From assembly GCF_030052815.1 (NCBI RefSeq), contig NC_079501.1, positions 85,693,849 to 85,757,848 on the forward strand: a stretch of DNA of 64,000 nt, given 5' to 3'. Both the position numbers and the translations under genes were made by a program. The stretch is from Hevea brasiliensis (Eukaryota > Streptophyta > Magnoliopsida > Malpighiales > Euphorbiaceae). Below the pieces are notes generated by a model that was given only the letters and a program-made list of their open reading frames with translations, did not search any database and was not told where the DNA came from. Below are positions 50,388-61,274 of this stretch, piece by piece (within the stretch, counting starts at the first letter, position 1; every line of letters begins with the position of its first letter).

Positions 50388-52554
50388 TGTTGCCAATAAT
50401 AATTAAAAATAAAATAAGATAAATAAATACGCAGAATTTATGTTATGATTATGAGCATACTAAAATTTTTGGTAACTATTAATATTATTATTAATTAATT
50501 TAATACTTCTATGTTTATTATTTGATAATAATTTATTAAGGCTTAATTTAATTGCCCAAGTAACCTATGCAATTGACCGGACTGGATAAATAAGTAAACT
50601 AGCACTGGGTACCAAGTACCTCGGGCCATCACACCATCGATCACAAAGTGTCTTCAGGTGTGCAACAGAACAGCTAATAAGCCGTAGTAATCATCGGGCA
50701 CAAGGCCCAGTAAATCAACAATCAAGAATATCAAATTGGTTATAAGCCATCATATCACAGAATTGCCACAAAAGCCATAAATTACAGAATGGTATATTGC
50801 CATATGCAGTACTGCTATCAGAACCCTATTAGCATGCCAACCAATCCAAACCAATCATACTAGGCATACTAAGGCATGTTACAAAATTAATTGTGTAATT
50901 CTTTGTATTTGATATTTATTAGTTACTATTTACTTGGCTAGTCAATCAAAATATTGACTTTTTCATACACAATAGGTATGTTAGTGCTAACAACACCAAC
51001 ATACCACATTTTGTATTCTAAAATTATTGGCATTTGTTGCAAATTCTATTTCAAAGCTCATTGAATGTTATTTCCAATTTTCAGATTTTATGGCTTATAT
51101 TTACTATTCCATTGGATATTGCTACAGTAGGAATTTACCTAAACTCTCTTCATCAAAGTTATTCCTTATTGTGTCTTCTTTAATCCCCTTTTTGAATCAC
51201 TCCATTTGGAGTTTTGTAACTCAAGTTATACTAATTTCATTAGGGCTGGCCAGATTGGCCTTTACCCAGAATTTCTGGGCAGAAAAGGGTGCTGGCAGTT
51301 TTGGTACCCTAACTTTGGCTAGCATTTCAGATGGGTTATGGTCAGAATTTAAGTTGGTGTTCTTCATGAAAGTTGTTCTAAATTGTCTAAGCTTTCCATT
51401 GATATAAAATTATGTCAATTGGACATTTCTACATTGAATTATGATTTGAACAAATACTATTCATTTGGTCATTTTCCAAGGCCAACAGGTTGGTTAGCTG
51501 GATTGAGGCAAAATTTAGGTTATCCTAAGTTAGTTTTCTGGGCAGGGTTTCTTCATCAAAGTTGTGTCATTATGTGTTTAGTTTAACCTCCAAGTGGCCT
51601 TACACTAATTAAAGTTCTACAAATCAAGATATTGCTGCCCAACCACACTGGACTCAAGTCTAGTGATTCTGGCACCTTAAAGGTAGCATACCAAATCAAT
51701 CTCCAATGCACTAATTCACTTCAATTTATGGTCAAATCTTACCAAATGGTCACTAGTTGACCATTAAAATGTTTATTCACCATTACATGAGCAAAGCCCT
51801 AATTTTTTTTCTCAAAACCCTAATTCCCAATTCCAGTTCATACAACATACATCAATTAAGCATTCTAATTCATTATCAATTTACATCTACACTTCAAACA
51901 CCATTTCTAATCCACTTTAAATCCATCAAAACAATCAGAGCCACCACCCTCATAAGGCTACCAAAATTCACCATATACCCTAGCATGCATAATTTTCTTC
52001 AATTCCCACAAATTCCTAGCTTAACTTAGTGTTTTAACATGAATATCAAAAGAAAGAGAGAGAAAGATGACACTAACCTCACTTATGTATTACCCAATCT
52101 TATTAAAACCTCTTAATTTCTTCTTCTTTTTGCTGCCTAGAAGTTGTTTAAGGGGTAAGAAGCAGTTTTTGTGAAGCAGGCTTATGATTTTAGGGGGTTT
52201 TATATGGAAATTTTAGGGAGAAAAGAAAGCTTCCATGGAGTAAGAGGGAGAGAAGAGTTCGGCTGGTCTAAGAAGGAAGAAGAAGGTAGATTTTTCCTTT
52301 AAATTTTACCCCATTTAACTCTTTTTAAATTGGTTTAATAATGCTTATTGTAATTTGATTGGTGGAGAACATTTTAATTACATTATGCTTACTCAAGCAT
52401 GATGCAATAATTAAACATTTCTTTCCTTTTTCTTTTTCTTACTTTCCTACTCATTTTTAATTAAATTTTTGATAATGTTTATTCACATTTTATGTCATAT
52501 AATTTATTTACTTAATTGGATAAGTTAGTTAAAAATCATCTCTGAAGGTGAAAT

Positions 52555-55500
52555 TGTAACACCCTCACTATAGCAATTCCGTACATTCCACTATTCCGGA
52601 TATCGGTGTCAGTCCGGATAGCTAGAACATTTGGAAAAATATTTAAATTAGAGTGAGGAATCATGAATAACTCAAATATTAATAAGAAAAATTTAGAAAA
52701 AATTTTAGAAATAAAATACAACCAAGTTAAATGAGCCGGTGCCCTAACGATGGTTAACCCAATGGGAAGTTACGGTCTTCGCAATTAGAAGCCCTAAACC
52801 CAGGAGAAAATTCATGAAATAACTTTTGGGACTCCAGAGAAGAGTCATTGAGGTTTCTATGGCATTAGAATGCCAAGAAAAGGCTTAGGAAAATTTTTCG
52901 ATCGGTACAGACAATTTTAGTCTGTTAAGCCAAACGGAGGGCATTTTGGTCATTTCGTCTTCAGAGATGATTTTGGCCAACTTGTCCAGTTAAATAAATA
53001 ATTATTATGATCTAAAATATGAATAAATATTGCTAAAAATTTAATTGAAAATGAGTAGGAAAGAAAAGAAAAGAAAATGAAGTTTAATTTGATTTATGAC
53101 ATAAGCATGATGTCATAAATGAATAAAGATTAAATTTATAGCCAATGGAAATTCAACAAACAAACAAGAGGAGATAATTATGTATTTAAAAAGACTTAAA
53201 ATGAAATAAAAATAACACTTCTTCTTCTCCTACACTCCATGGCCGTAGCTCCCTTAAACAAATCCATTTTTTCTTTTCTTTTAAGCTTATTTTCTTAAGA
53301 TTTTCTCAACTTAAAACCCTAATTGGCCTTCACTAAAATTTCTCCCCACCCCATAAGGAAGCCATTAATAGTAAAAAGAAGGAGTAGAAGTGAAGTTGTT
53401 AAGTCACCAAGTGAGGTTAGTGCCTATACTTATTTCCCTCTCTTTTTAATCTTTGTTAGGAAGACAAATTAAATGAGAATTTGTGGTAAAATTGAACAAA
53501 ACATTTATAGTGAAGTATGTATGAAAATTGGCAGCTATGGGAGAAGGATGAGATTTGTTAATTTGTATGAATTGAATTGTTTAGAAGTGGTTTATGAGCT
53601 ACCCTTGGCATGAGATGAGTGATTGAACATGTAAGTGTAAGTGTAATGCAAGTGTAATGCATGAATGGAACTTGGAAACTTGGACATCTGAACAACATTA
53701 GGGTTTGCTCATGTAATGGTATATTAACATTGTAATGGTCAATTAGTGACCATTTGAATGTGTGTGAGGGGGAATTGAAGTGAGTAAAGATAATAGAGTT
53801 GAGCTTAGGCATGCTGCCCTTGGTGACCTGCAGGACTGGGTGTGAGTCCAGCAGGTTTGGGCAGCTATAACTAGAGTTGTATAGGTTCAATTGGTGCAAG
53901 GCCAATTGAAAATAAAACTAGACACATAATGGCACAACTTTGGTGAAGAAACCCTGCCCAAAAACCAAACCAAGTTGACCAAAAAATTACCCTAATCTGG
54001 GTGATCAACATGCTATCCTTGGAGAATGATCAAATGAATAGTGTTTGTTCAAATGGTCATAACTCAGTGTAGAAAAGTTCAATTGATCTGAAATTTTACT
54101 AGCAGAAAGCTGAGACATAGCCCTACAACTTTCATGAAGAAAACAAACCTAAATTTTGATCATAACATGTCCAAAAATTGACCTGCAATCAGTGTATAAA
54201 AACTGTAGAATTGATTCTGAACAGAAAATCTGAAAAATTGTAATCCGACCAGTTATGGTGTTTAGGCCATAACTTGAGCTACAAAACTCCAAATGGAGTG
54301 ATTCAAAAAAAGAAATGTAACTAGACACAATAAGGAACAACTTTCATTGAGACAATTTTGTCAAATTCCCACTGTACAAATGACCAATGGAATAGTAAAC
54401 TTAGTGCTTGAAATATGAAAATTGTTAAGTAACCAACACTAAGCTTTGAAATGGTATTGGCAACTAATACCAACAACTTTAGAATGCAAAATGTGGTATC
54501 TTGGTGAACTTAGGTTCAATAAATTTATTATGTATTAAAAATTTAACAATTTGAGTGAATAGTAATGCAAAGACACAAAGTGTAATAACTAAATTGGTAG
54601 AGGAAATTAAGGTATGAAATTTGGAATCCATGAAACATTCATGGATTACTTAGAATAAAAATAGTAATTCACCTAAATAACTTAATGAACATTTAAGTTA
54701 TGTGAGTATATAGTTAAGATTTGTATTCCCATTACTAGTAGGTCTAATAAAACATAAGTAATACCACTTGAATATGAAATGAAATTAACCTAGATGGATT
54801 GTTGAGTATAAATGGGATGAGGTTTACATTAGGATTTATGTTTCCATTACAAATAATATAATAACACATTGTATGAGTTATGAATTTATATAAATATTGT
54901 AATGAATAAATGAATCACATGAAAATATGAATGAAACATTAGTTTTCTTTATAAGAGAAAGGAAGAATGTTTTAAGTATAATGGTATATGAACACCATTA
55001 TTGTGAATTGTGATCAATATGAATGATGTAAGGAATATATGAATATTATGATGAATGTATAAATTATGGAATTTATCATGAAATAATGAAGTCATAAAAC
55101 ATAATATATTAATATTTAATGATATTATGTGCGCTTGTATTGCCTAGACATGTGTGTCAGATTGGATAGAATGACATGCCGATAGGGTATTGTTTTAGCA
55201 GTACTGCGAAAGGCTTTATGCCTGGATTCATAGCTTTATGCCCGCATTCATGGCTTTATGCCCGCATTCATGGTTTTTATGTCCGATTATGTGTTATCAT
55301 GGCTTTTTAGCCATACTGACTGCATATGTGGTTGACATTCCGCTTCCCATGGTATGACGGCCCGAGGCATCACGGTGTCTAGTGCCAATGACCCGTTATC
55401 CAGTTTAGTAAGCCTGTTATAGGTTACTTGCGCAGTGAAATTTATTAAAATAAGTTAAGAATATTAGCAATTAAAAATATTAGAAATTAAATAAAATAAA

Positions 55501-56540
55501 TGAGTAAGATGACCTAAAATAAATTAGAATAGTTATTTATTAGAAATAATCAAAATGAATTGGACCGATATTAAAATTTACTTATTATGAGATAATCTGA
55601 GACAACCTAGCAAGTATTGAGAAAATGCTAAAAGATTAGCAAAGAAAATTATAACATAAATAAATATTGTAAATGTCACTTTTATAATAATATAAGCATA
55701 AATTTATTATTTTTAGATCATTTTTCTTTGTACATTATTACTGTACATTGGCGAAATAAACACTTCCAAAGAAGACTAAATTAGGATAAAACATATTAAA
55801 TTTTAGAAACTGCATGTGAAGTATAAATAAATCTTAATTATCCGAATTTTGTTTCTATATTTATTTGTATATTATTTCCTTGTTATATTATTGCACCACT
55901 AAGCAGCAATGCTTAGCGCGATGGAATTGTTTCCTTTGCGCAGGTACTGAAGCTAGAACTCAATGGACATTTGACTGGGAATTTTGGGAGTCCAGATCTG
56001 CAGAGTGTCAAAGGTTGTCACCTCCTCAGCAATGCATGTAGCTAGGGCCCATGTATATCACTTTATGTATTTTATATGTTATAAATATTTTGTATGTTGT
56101 AATTTGTATATTGTAATGTAAATTAAGAATTTGTAAGTAATTATGTGATGTAAATTTATAAATTGATTATTTCATATGTAATTAAATTGTATATCATGTA
56201 AATTAATAAAGATTGAAAATTATCATATATGAGTTGAGAATGAAGAATATGAAATTGAATTATATAGAGGATATTCGAATTGATGAGATAATTATGATTA
56301 GTATAGATAAGATTTTATTATGAAAATATTGTTAAATTTCCAAGCAGGTAAATAATGGAATGCGCCAAATAGAAATAAAATAGGGGAAACTCCGCTGGTT
56401 TCTCCATAGAAAAATAAGTGATATTAAATTAAACGAATTCAAAATTACTAAAATAATAAAGTAAGATAAGATAGGGTACTCCGGCACCGAATGTAGTACA
56501 CTCTGCTCGGCTACACTGTAGTCGGGTGAGGGGTGTTACA
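52555..56540 (+). mobile_element. Tekay-like solo LTR nested in the chromovirus LTR
   Basis: TGTAACACCCTCACTATAG to GTGAGGGGTGTTACA, perfect duplication GAAAT at 52,550-52,554 and 56,541-56,545. Excision restores CTGAAGGTGAAATGACC, present uninterrupted in sister copies (for example 42,565-42,580). Opposite orientation to its host. CATAACT-like module starts at about 53,866, 54,058 and 54,268. Confidence 0.92.
55899..55916. other. LTR hairpin, copy 7
   Basis: CTAAGCA, loop GCAA, TGCTTAG. Confidence 0.6.
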
Positions 56541-56941
56541 GAAATGACCAAAATGCCAGTCGTTTAGCTTAATGAACTAAAATTGTCTGTATCGATTATT
56601 TTAATTTTCCTTATATTTTCTTAGCAATCTGTTGTCATCAAAACCTCACTAATTCTTTATTGGAGTCCCAAAAATTATTTCACAGGGTTTCCCCACAGTT
56701 ATAGGGTTGAACTGTCTTCGCCGTCACTTTCCGTTAGGTCACTCATTGCCGGAGCACCAGCTTATTTAACTTTGTTGTATTTTATTTCTAAAATTTTTCC
56801 TTAATTCTTATTACCATTATTTGAGTTATTTATGAATCCTAACTATAGCCTATATATAGTTTCATATATTCTGACTGTCCGGACCAACATTGGTTATCGG
56901 AACAGTAAAATGTACGGACTAGCTAAAGTGAGGGCGTTATA

Positions 56942-56953
56942 GCTCTTCCTCTC
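56942..56953 (-). other. Tekay polypurine tract
   Basis: Minus strand GAGAGGAAGAGC directly before the LTR start TATAACGCCCTC. Confidence 0.8.
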
Positions 56954-57196
56954 TAATAAAAATTTCTTTCTTGAAATTTATCTGATGCAAACAGTTGAGG
57001 GAACAATTGCCTCATTGTCTCTTCACTTTCCCAAGTTGCCTCCTCGGTGTTGTGGTGCTTCCAAAGTACTTTCACCATTGGAATCTGCTTGTTCCGCAGT
57101 TCTTTCACTTCCTGAGCTAGAATCCGTATTGGTTCCTCTTTATATGTCAATTCCGATTGAATTTCAATTTCTTCCATGGAAATGACATGTGAATGG
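56954..57196 (-). pseudogene. Chromodomain of Tekay/Del pol, cut from its integrase
   Basis: Minus strand reads HVISMEEIEI, then TYKEEPIRILAQEVKELRNK, then VLWKHHNTEEATWESEETM, QLFPQLF and a stop. This is the C-terminal chromodomain of chromovirus integrases, which binds modified histone H3 and steers integration to heterochromatin. The aromatic cage cannot be judged by eye, but the W..H....A(T)WE core is intact. It is separated from the integrase core by the 3.57 kb LTR at 57,197-60,767. Taken alone it would look like a small gene; the context shows it is a pol fragment. Confidence 0.92.
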
Positions 57197-60100
57197 TGTA
57201 ACACCCCTCACCCGTCTACAGTATAGCCGAGTGAGGTGTGCTACATTCGGTGCCGGAGCACCTTATCCTGTCTTATCGTGCATAATGTTAATTTAATTAT
57301 ATTATCTCATGTGTAAATTTTTTTTATCACATCTTATTTTTGTGGAGACCTAGACAGAGCCTCCTCTGTTTTATTAGTGCTTGGTGGGTTTCCTTATTTA
57401 CCTGTTAAAACGATTTATATCCATTTCATATATCCATTTATCACATCATTTCTCATTACTCATATCAATTTTCAAGAAATAAATTTGATTTCATTGATAT
57501 AATATTCATACATTCATATTAAATTTGTATACAATAATTTACAATTTATTTACAATAGCAAAATGATTTACATCATTTAATTATACACAATAACCAAAAT
57601 GCAAAATTCAACTATACATGAGCCCTACCAAAATGGACTGTTGAGGTGACAATCTATACTGTTGCAAATATGATCAAGTCCTGTCTAGGCTCTACTGCTA
57701 CTGCTACTGCTCTCTTGTACCTACGCGTGGTAAGAACCAACGCGCTAAGCGTAACGCTTAGTGGTGCATAAATTGAAATAAAAATAAACTAGTAATTGAA
57801 ATAATTATTCTACATATAATCTTATAAGGGAATATAGAATTTTATAAAATTTTAGGTCTTTTACATGTTTATAGAACTTTGGAAAAATTAAATTAATCGG
57901 GATCTTTTTATCATGTATCTTATATTTAGTCTTCTTAAATTCACACTAATAATCTTCTCATGTATTTATTTAAATTAAAGATTTCTTACATATTTTTATG
58001 CCCAAGTAACCTATGACAGACTATAAAGATTGGATATACGAGAGTATACAAGTTAGACATCTGTATGTCTATCAAGTATACAACGGTCATGTCAAGCACA
58101 AGGCCAGCAGGCAGGCATGAAGCCAGAAAACATAATATCAGGCACAATGGCCATCGGGCAGGCATAAAGCCAGTAGAATAATCATATCAGACATATATTG
58201 TCTATTAATGATCATTCCCTGTGGGTAGTACTGCAATATATAATCCCTAATTGGTATACCAATCGATCCATACTATATAAATAAGTCTAGGTATACTTTG
58301 GGCAATTTAGTGTTAATAAGCATTTATAGTTTCATTAGTTTATATTATGTACTAGTTATGTTTCATAGCATTTTCATGTCACTTATAATGGGAAACATAA
58401 GTCCCACATGCATATTCATGTCACTTTTATGTTTAGCATTTCATTTTGATTACTTCCATATCATGTGCTAAGTTATTTCATGAACCTTTCTCAAGGTCCA
58501 AATTTGATATCTTAAATTCATCTAGCAAATTAGTTAAGATGCAGCCACTGTTTGGCCACACTCCCTTCATGGAAGTTGTTCTCTTATGTTTTGTCTTTAT
58601 TTTCCTTTTTGAATAATGTCATTTGAAGTTTTAGAACTAAAGTTATGGTCAAATAACCACAACTGATTCATTTCCCTATTCCGGTTCCATAACTAGGCAG
58701 ATTTTGGAGTTACATTTTACCTAATTAATTGGACATGTTGTAGCCACTTTTAGGCTTAGTGTTCTGCATAGAAATCATTACCCTATTTCTTATGGTCCCT
58801 CAGAATTTTGAATCACAATTTTTTAAGTTTTTTGGAATTATTTATAGCCAATTAACTAACTTGGACTTAGATACCCTATGCTAACAGGATTCCAGTTCAG
58901 GTTAGTGGATTTGACTCCAATTTCAGGGTCCTTATACTTACAATTTGAGGAAGATTTCTAAAACAAAGTTGGAGCCTTATTTCTTAGGTTTCTGGAAAGG
59001 TATGGCTCATCCCAATTGGAGTTTATTAGTGGGAGATATTATAAAAGACTGTTCTGGGGTCAAGAGGTCACTTAGTTAATTTCCAAAATTTGTATGCTAA
59101 TTCTACCTAGCCAATTGACCTAGTTTGCTTGATTTTTGGGTTTTGGTCAAAATACCAATATTGTAGATCTATGTCTTGTGCAAATTTTTCCACTGGTTTT
59201 ATTGCATTTAGATTTTTGTAGGCCAAGTTATGGCCTTTTTGCCAAAATTGGTCGGGTAAGCCTATGTCCAGTAATTTCTGGACAACATGGTTCTGGACAG
59301 TTTTGTGTCCCAATTTGGGTTAGCAATTTGGTTTGGTTAGAGGCATTTATGAGCTCTGTGTTTTTCATGAAAGTTGTATTCCTATGTCTAAGCTTTCCAA
59401 TGATATAAAATTCAAGTCATTTGGACCTGTCTAGAGAAAGTTATGGCCAAATGAAAGAGTACTATTTATTTGGTCATTTTTCTAGGTTCATTGTATGGTC
59501 AGCCGAATTGGAATAGTAATTTGGTCAAGTTTTGGATAGAATTTGGACATGGTTTCTTCATGAAAAATGGAGTGTTTTGGGTCTAGTTTCATCTCCAATT
59601 TGCCTTATACCAATTGGAGTCACACAATTTCAAATATAAGTCAACAACCAAACTGGACTCATTGAGTCCTACAACCTGCACAAGAGAGCACTCCCAAATT
59701 TTTAATATCCTCCAACTCCTTTACTTTAATTAGCATACATAGTGCTTCAAAATAGCAACAATCAATCTCAATTTGGTCAAATTCCAATAATTGCACAAAA
59801 TCCCCAATTGTTAGGCCAAACCCTAACTCTAAGTTTACAATCTCATGCAATTTCCTTCCAATTTAAGTTGTTAACATAGAATAAAGAGAGAAAGAAGAGA
59901 TATTAGCACTAACCTCAACTTGTGAGAATTCTTGTCTTACCAAACATCAATTATACCTCTTCTAATTACTATCACTAGCTTCCTTAGGATGTGGGGACTC
60001 ATTTTTGTGAAGGGACTTGTGAGGATCATGGTGAGAATGGAAGGAATTGAAGCTTGAATGAAGAGAAATCATGGAGGAAAAATAAAGAACAAGGTTCGAC

Positions 60101-60767
60101 CATGGTGAGGAAGAAATGAGGAAGATGACTTTTTAATTTTGTTTTATCTCCTTTTATCTCTTTCTTATCCCTTAGTAAGTATTTTTCAAATTCCCATTGG
60201 TCAAAAATTTTATATGATGTCATAATTACATTTAATTTTCTTTTCTTTCATTTCTTTTCTTTTCTTCTTTCTTTTCTTTTCTCATTTCCATAAATAAATT
60301 TCATGATTTTAATTCATTTTATGTATTTTAATCTCTCTCATTTTAATTGATATTTAGGTCAAAATTCAACTCTAGAGTTGAAATGACCCAAATGCCCTTC
60401 GTTAAGCTTATCGGGTTATTTTTTATCTATACCGATTAACTAAATTTTCTTTGATATTTTTAATGTCATTTGTATCTCAGTAAACCTTTAATTAAGTCCT
60501 AAAAATTATTTCCTAGGGTTTCTCATGGGTCTGGGGTCAGTAACTGTCTTCACAGTCACTTCCCAGTATGGTCACCCATCGCCGGGAATCCCGGCTCATT
60601 TAATCGAGTTGTACTTCGCTTCTTTTACTTTTCCTTTAGTCTTTATTTAACCAATTTACGTCTCCTCACTCTAGTTTGAGTGTAGTTCCAGACATCCTGG
60701 CTGTCCGAGTAGATATTAGTCATTAAAACAGTAGAATGTACGGACTACCTAAAGTGAAGGCGTTATA
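57197..60767 (-). mobile_element. Tekay-like solo LTR inside Tekay pol
   Basis: TGTAACACCCCTCACCC to AAGTGAAGGCGTTATA; flanks AATGG (57,192-57,196) and AAGGG (60,768-60,772), one mismatch. It lies between the integrase end (MLRRYKSDP) and the chromodomain start (HVISM). Same family as the element it interrupts. Hairpin at 57,745-57,761. Confidence 0.92.
57745..57761. other. LTR hairpin, copy 8
   Basis: CTAAGCG, loop TAA, CGCTTAG: innermost pair changed from A-T to G-C on both arms. Confidence 0.65.
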
Positions 60768-61274
60768 AAGGGTCTGATTTGTACCTTCTCAGCATAGATA
60801 CATAAAATACATTGTGAATCTTGTTCAGATCTAGTGGTAAAGCTAGCCTGTAGGCCACTGGTCCCACACGCTCAATAACTTCATATGGGCTAATAAACCT
60901 AGGACTTAACTTACCCTTTCTTCCAAATCTCAACACCTTCTTCCGTGGTGAGACTTTAAGGAACACTTTGTCGCCAATTGCATACTCTATATCTTTTCTC
61001 TTCAAGTCAGCATAAGACTTCTGTCTATCTGAGGCAACCTTCAAATTGGCTTTGATTAGTTTCACTTTCTCCTTAGTCTGTTTCACCAAGTCTGGTCCCA
61101 CAAGTTTATCTTCACCCAGCTCAGTCCAACACACTGGTGTTCTGCACCTCCTCTCATACAGTGCCTCATACGGAGCCATCTGAATACTAGCTTGGTAGTT
61201 ATTATTGTATGCAAATTCTGCCAGTGAAAGATATCTATCCCAGCTTCTCTCAAACTCAATAACATAACTCCTTA
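60768..61274 (-). pseudogene. Integrase C-terminal part of Tekay/Del pol
   Basis: Minus strand 61,274-60,773 is open throughout: SYVIEFERSWDRYLSLAEFA, then QMAPYEALYERRCRTPVCW, VGPDLVKQTKEKVKLI, KSYADLKRKDIEYAIGDKVF, KGKLSPRFISPYEVIERVGP, and HNVFYVSMLRRYKSDP. This is the end of the DDE integrase core plus the GPY/F module of Gypsy chromoviruses. The module reads SPY here instead of GPY. The catalytic residues lie upstream and are removed from this stretch by the LTR starting at 61,275. No stop or frameshift in about 500 bases suggests the element was recently functional when it was interrupted. Confidence 0.93.

Larger units (their letters stand above)
49725..56941 (-). mobile_element. 3' LTR of a Tekay/Del chromovirus, split by a solo LTR
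   Basis: Segments 49,725-52,554 and 56,546-56,941 together make a 3.2 kb LTR. It is identified as a true 3' LTR, not a solo, because its right end abuts a polypurine tract and then the chromodomain of the same element on the minus strand. Starts TGTGACACCCCTCACC and ends GTGAGGGCGTTATA. Its left neighbour GAATC (49,720-49,724) should reappear beyond the 5' LTR outside the window. Hairpin at 50,370-50,387. Confidence 0.85.

Noticed and set aside
52555..56540. DNA transposon with 14-15 bp terminal inverted repeats (TGTAACACCCCTCAC ends)
   Set aside because: The inverted ends are an extended TG...CA LTR terminus: 5-bp duplications and the sister copy abutting a polypurine tract show these are LTRs.
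56953..57204. Stand-alone chromodomain gene
   Set aside because: It continues the integrase frame across a later LTR insertion and is followed by a polypurine tract and LTR.
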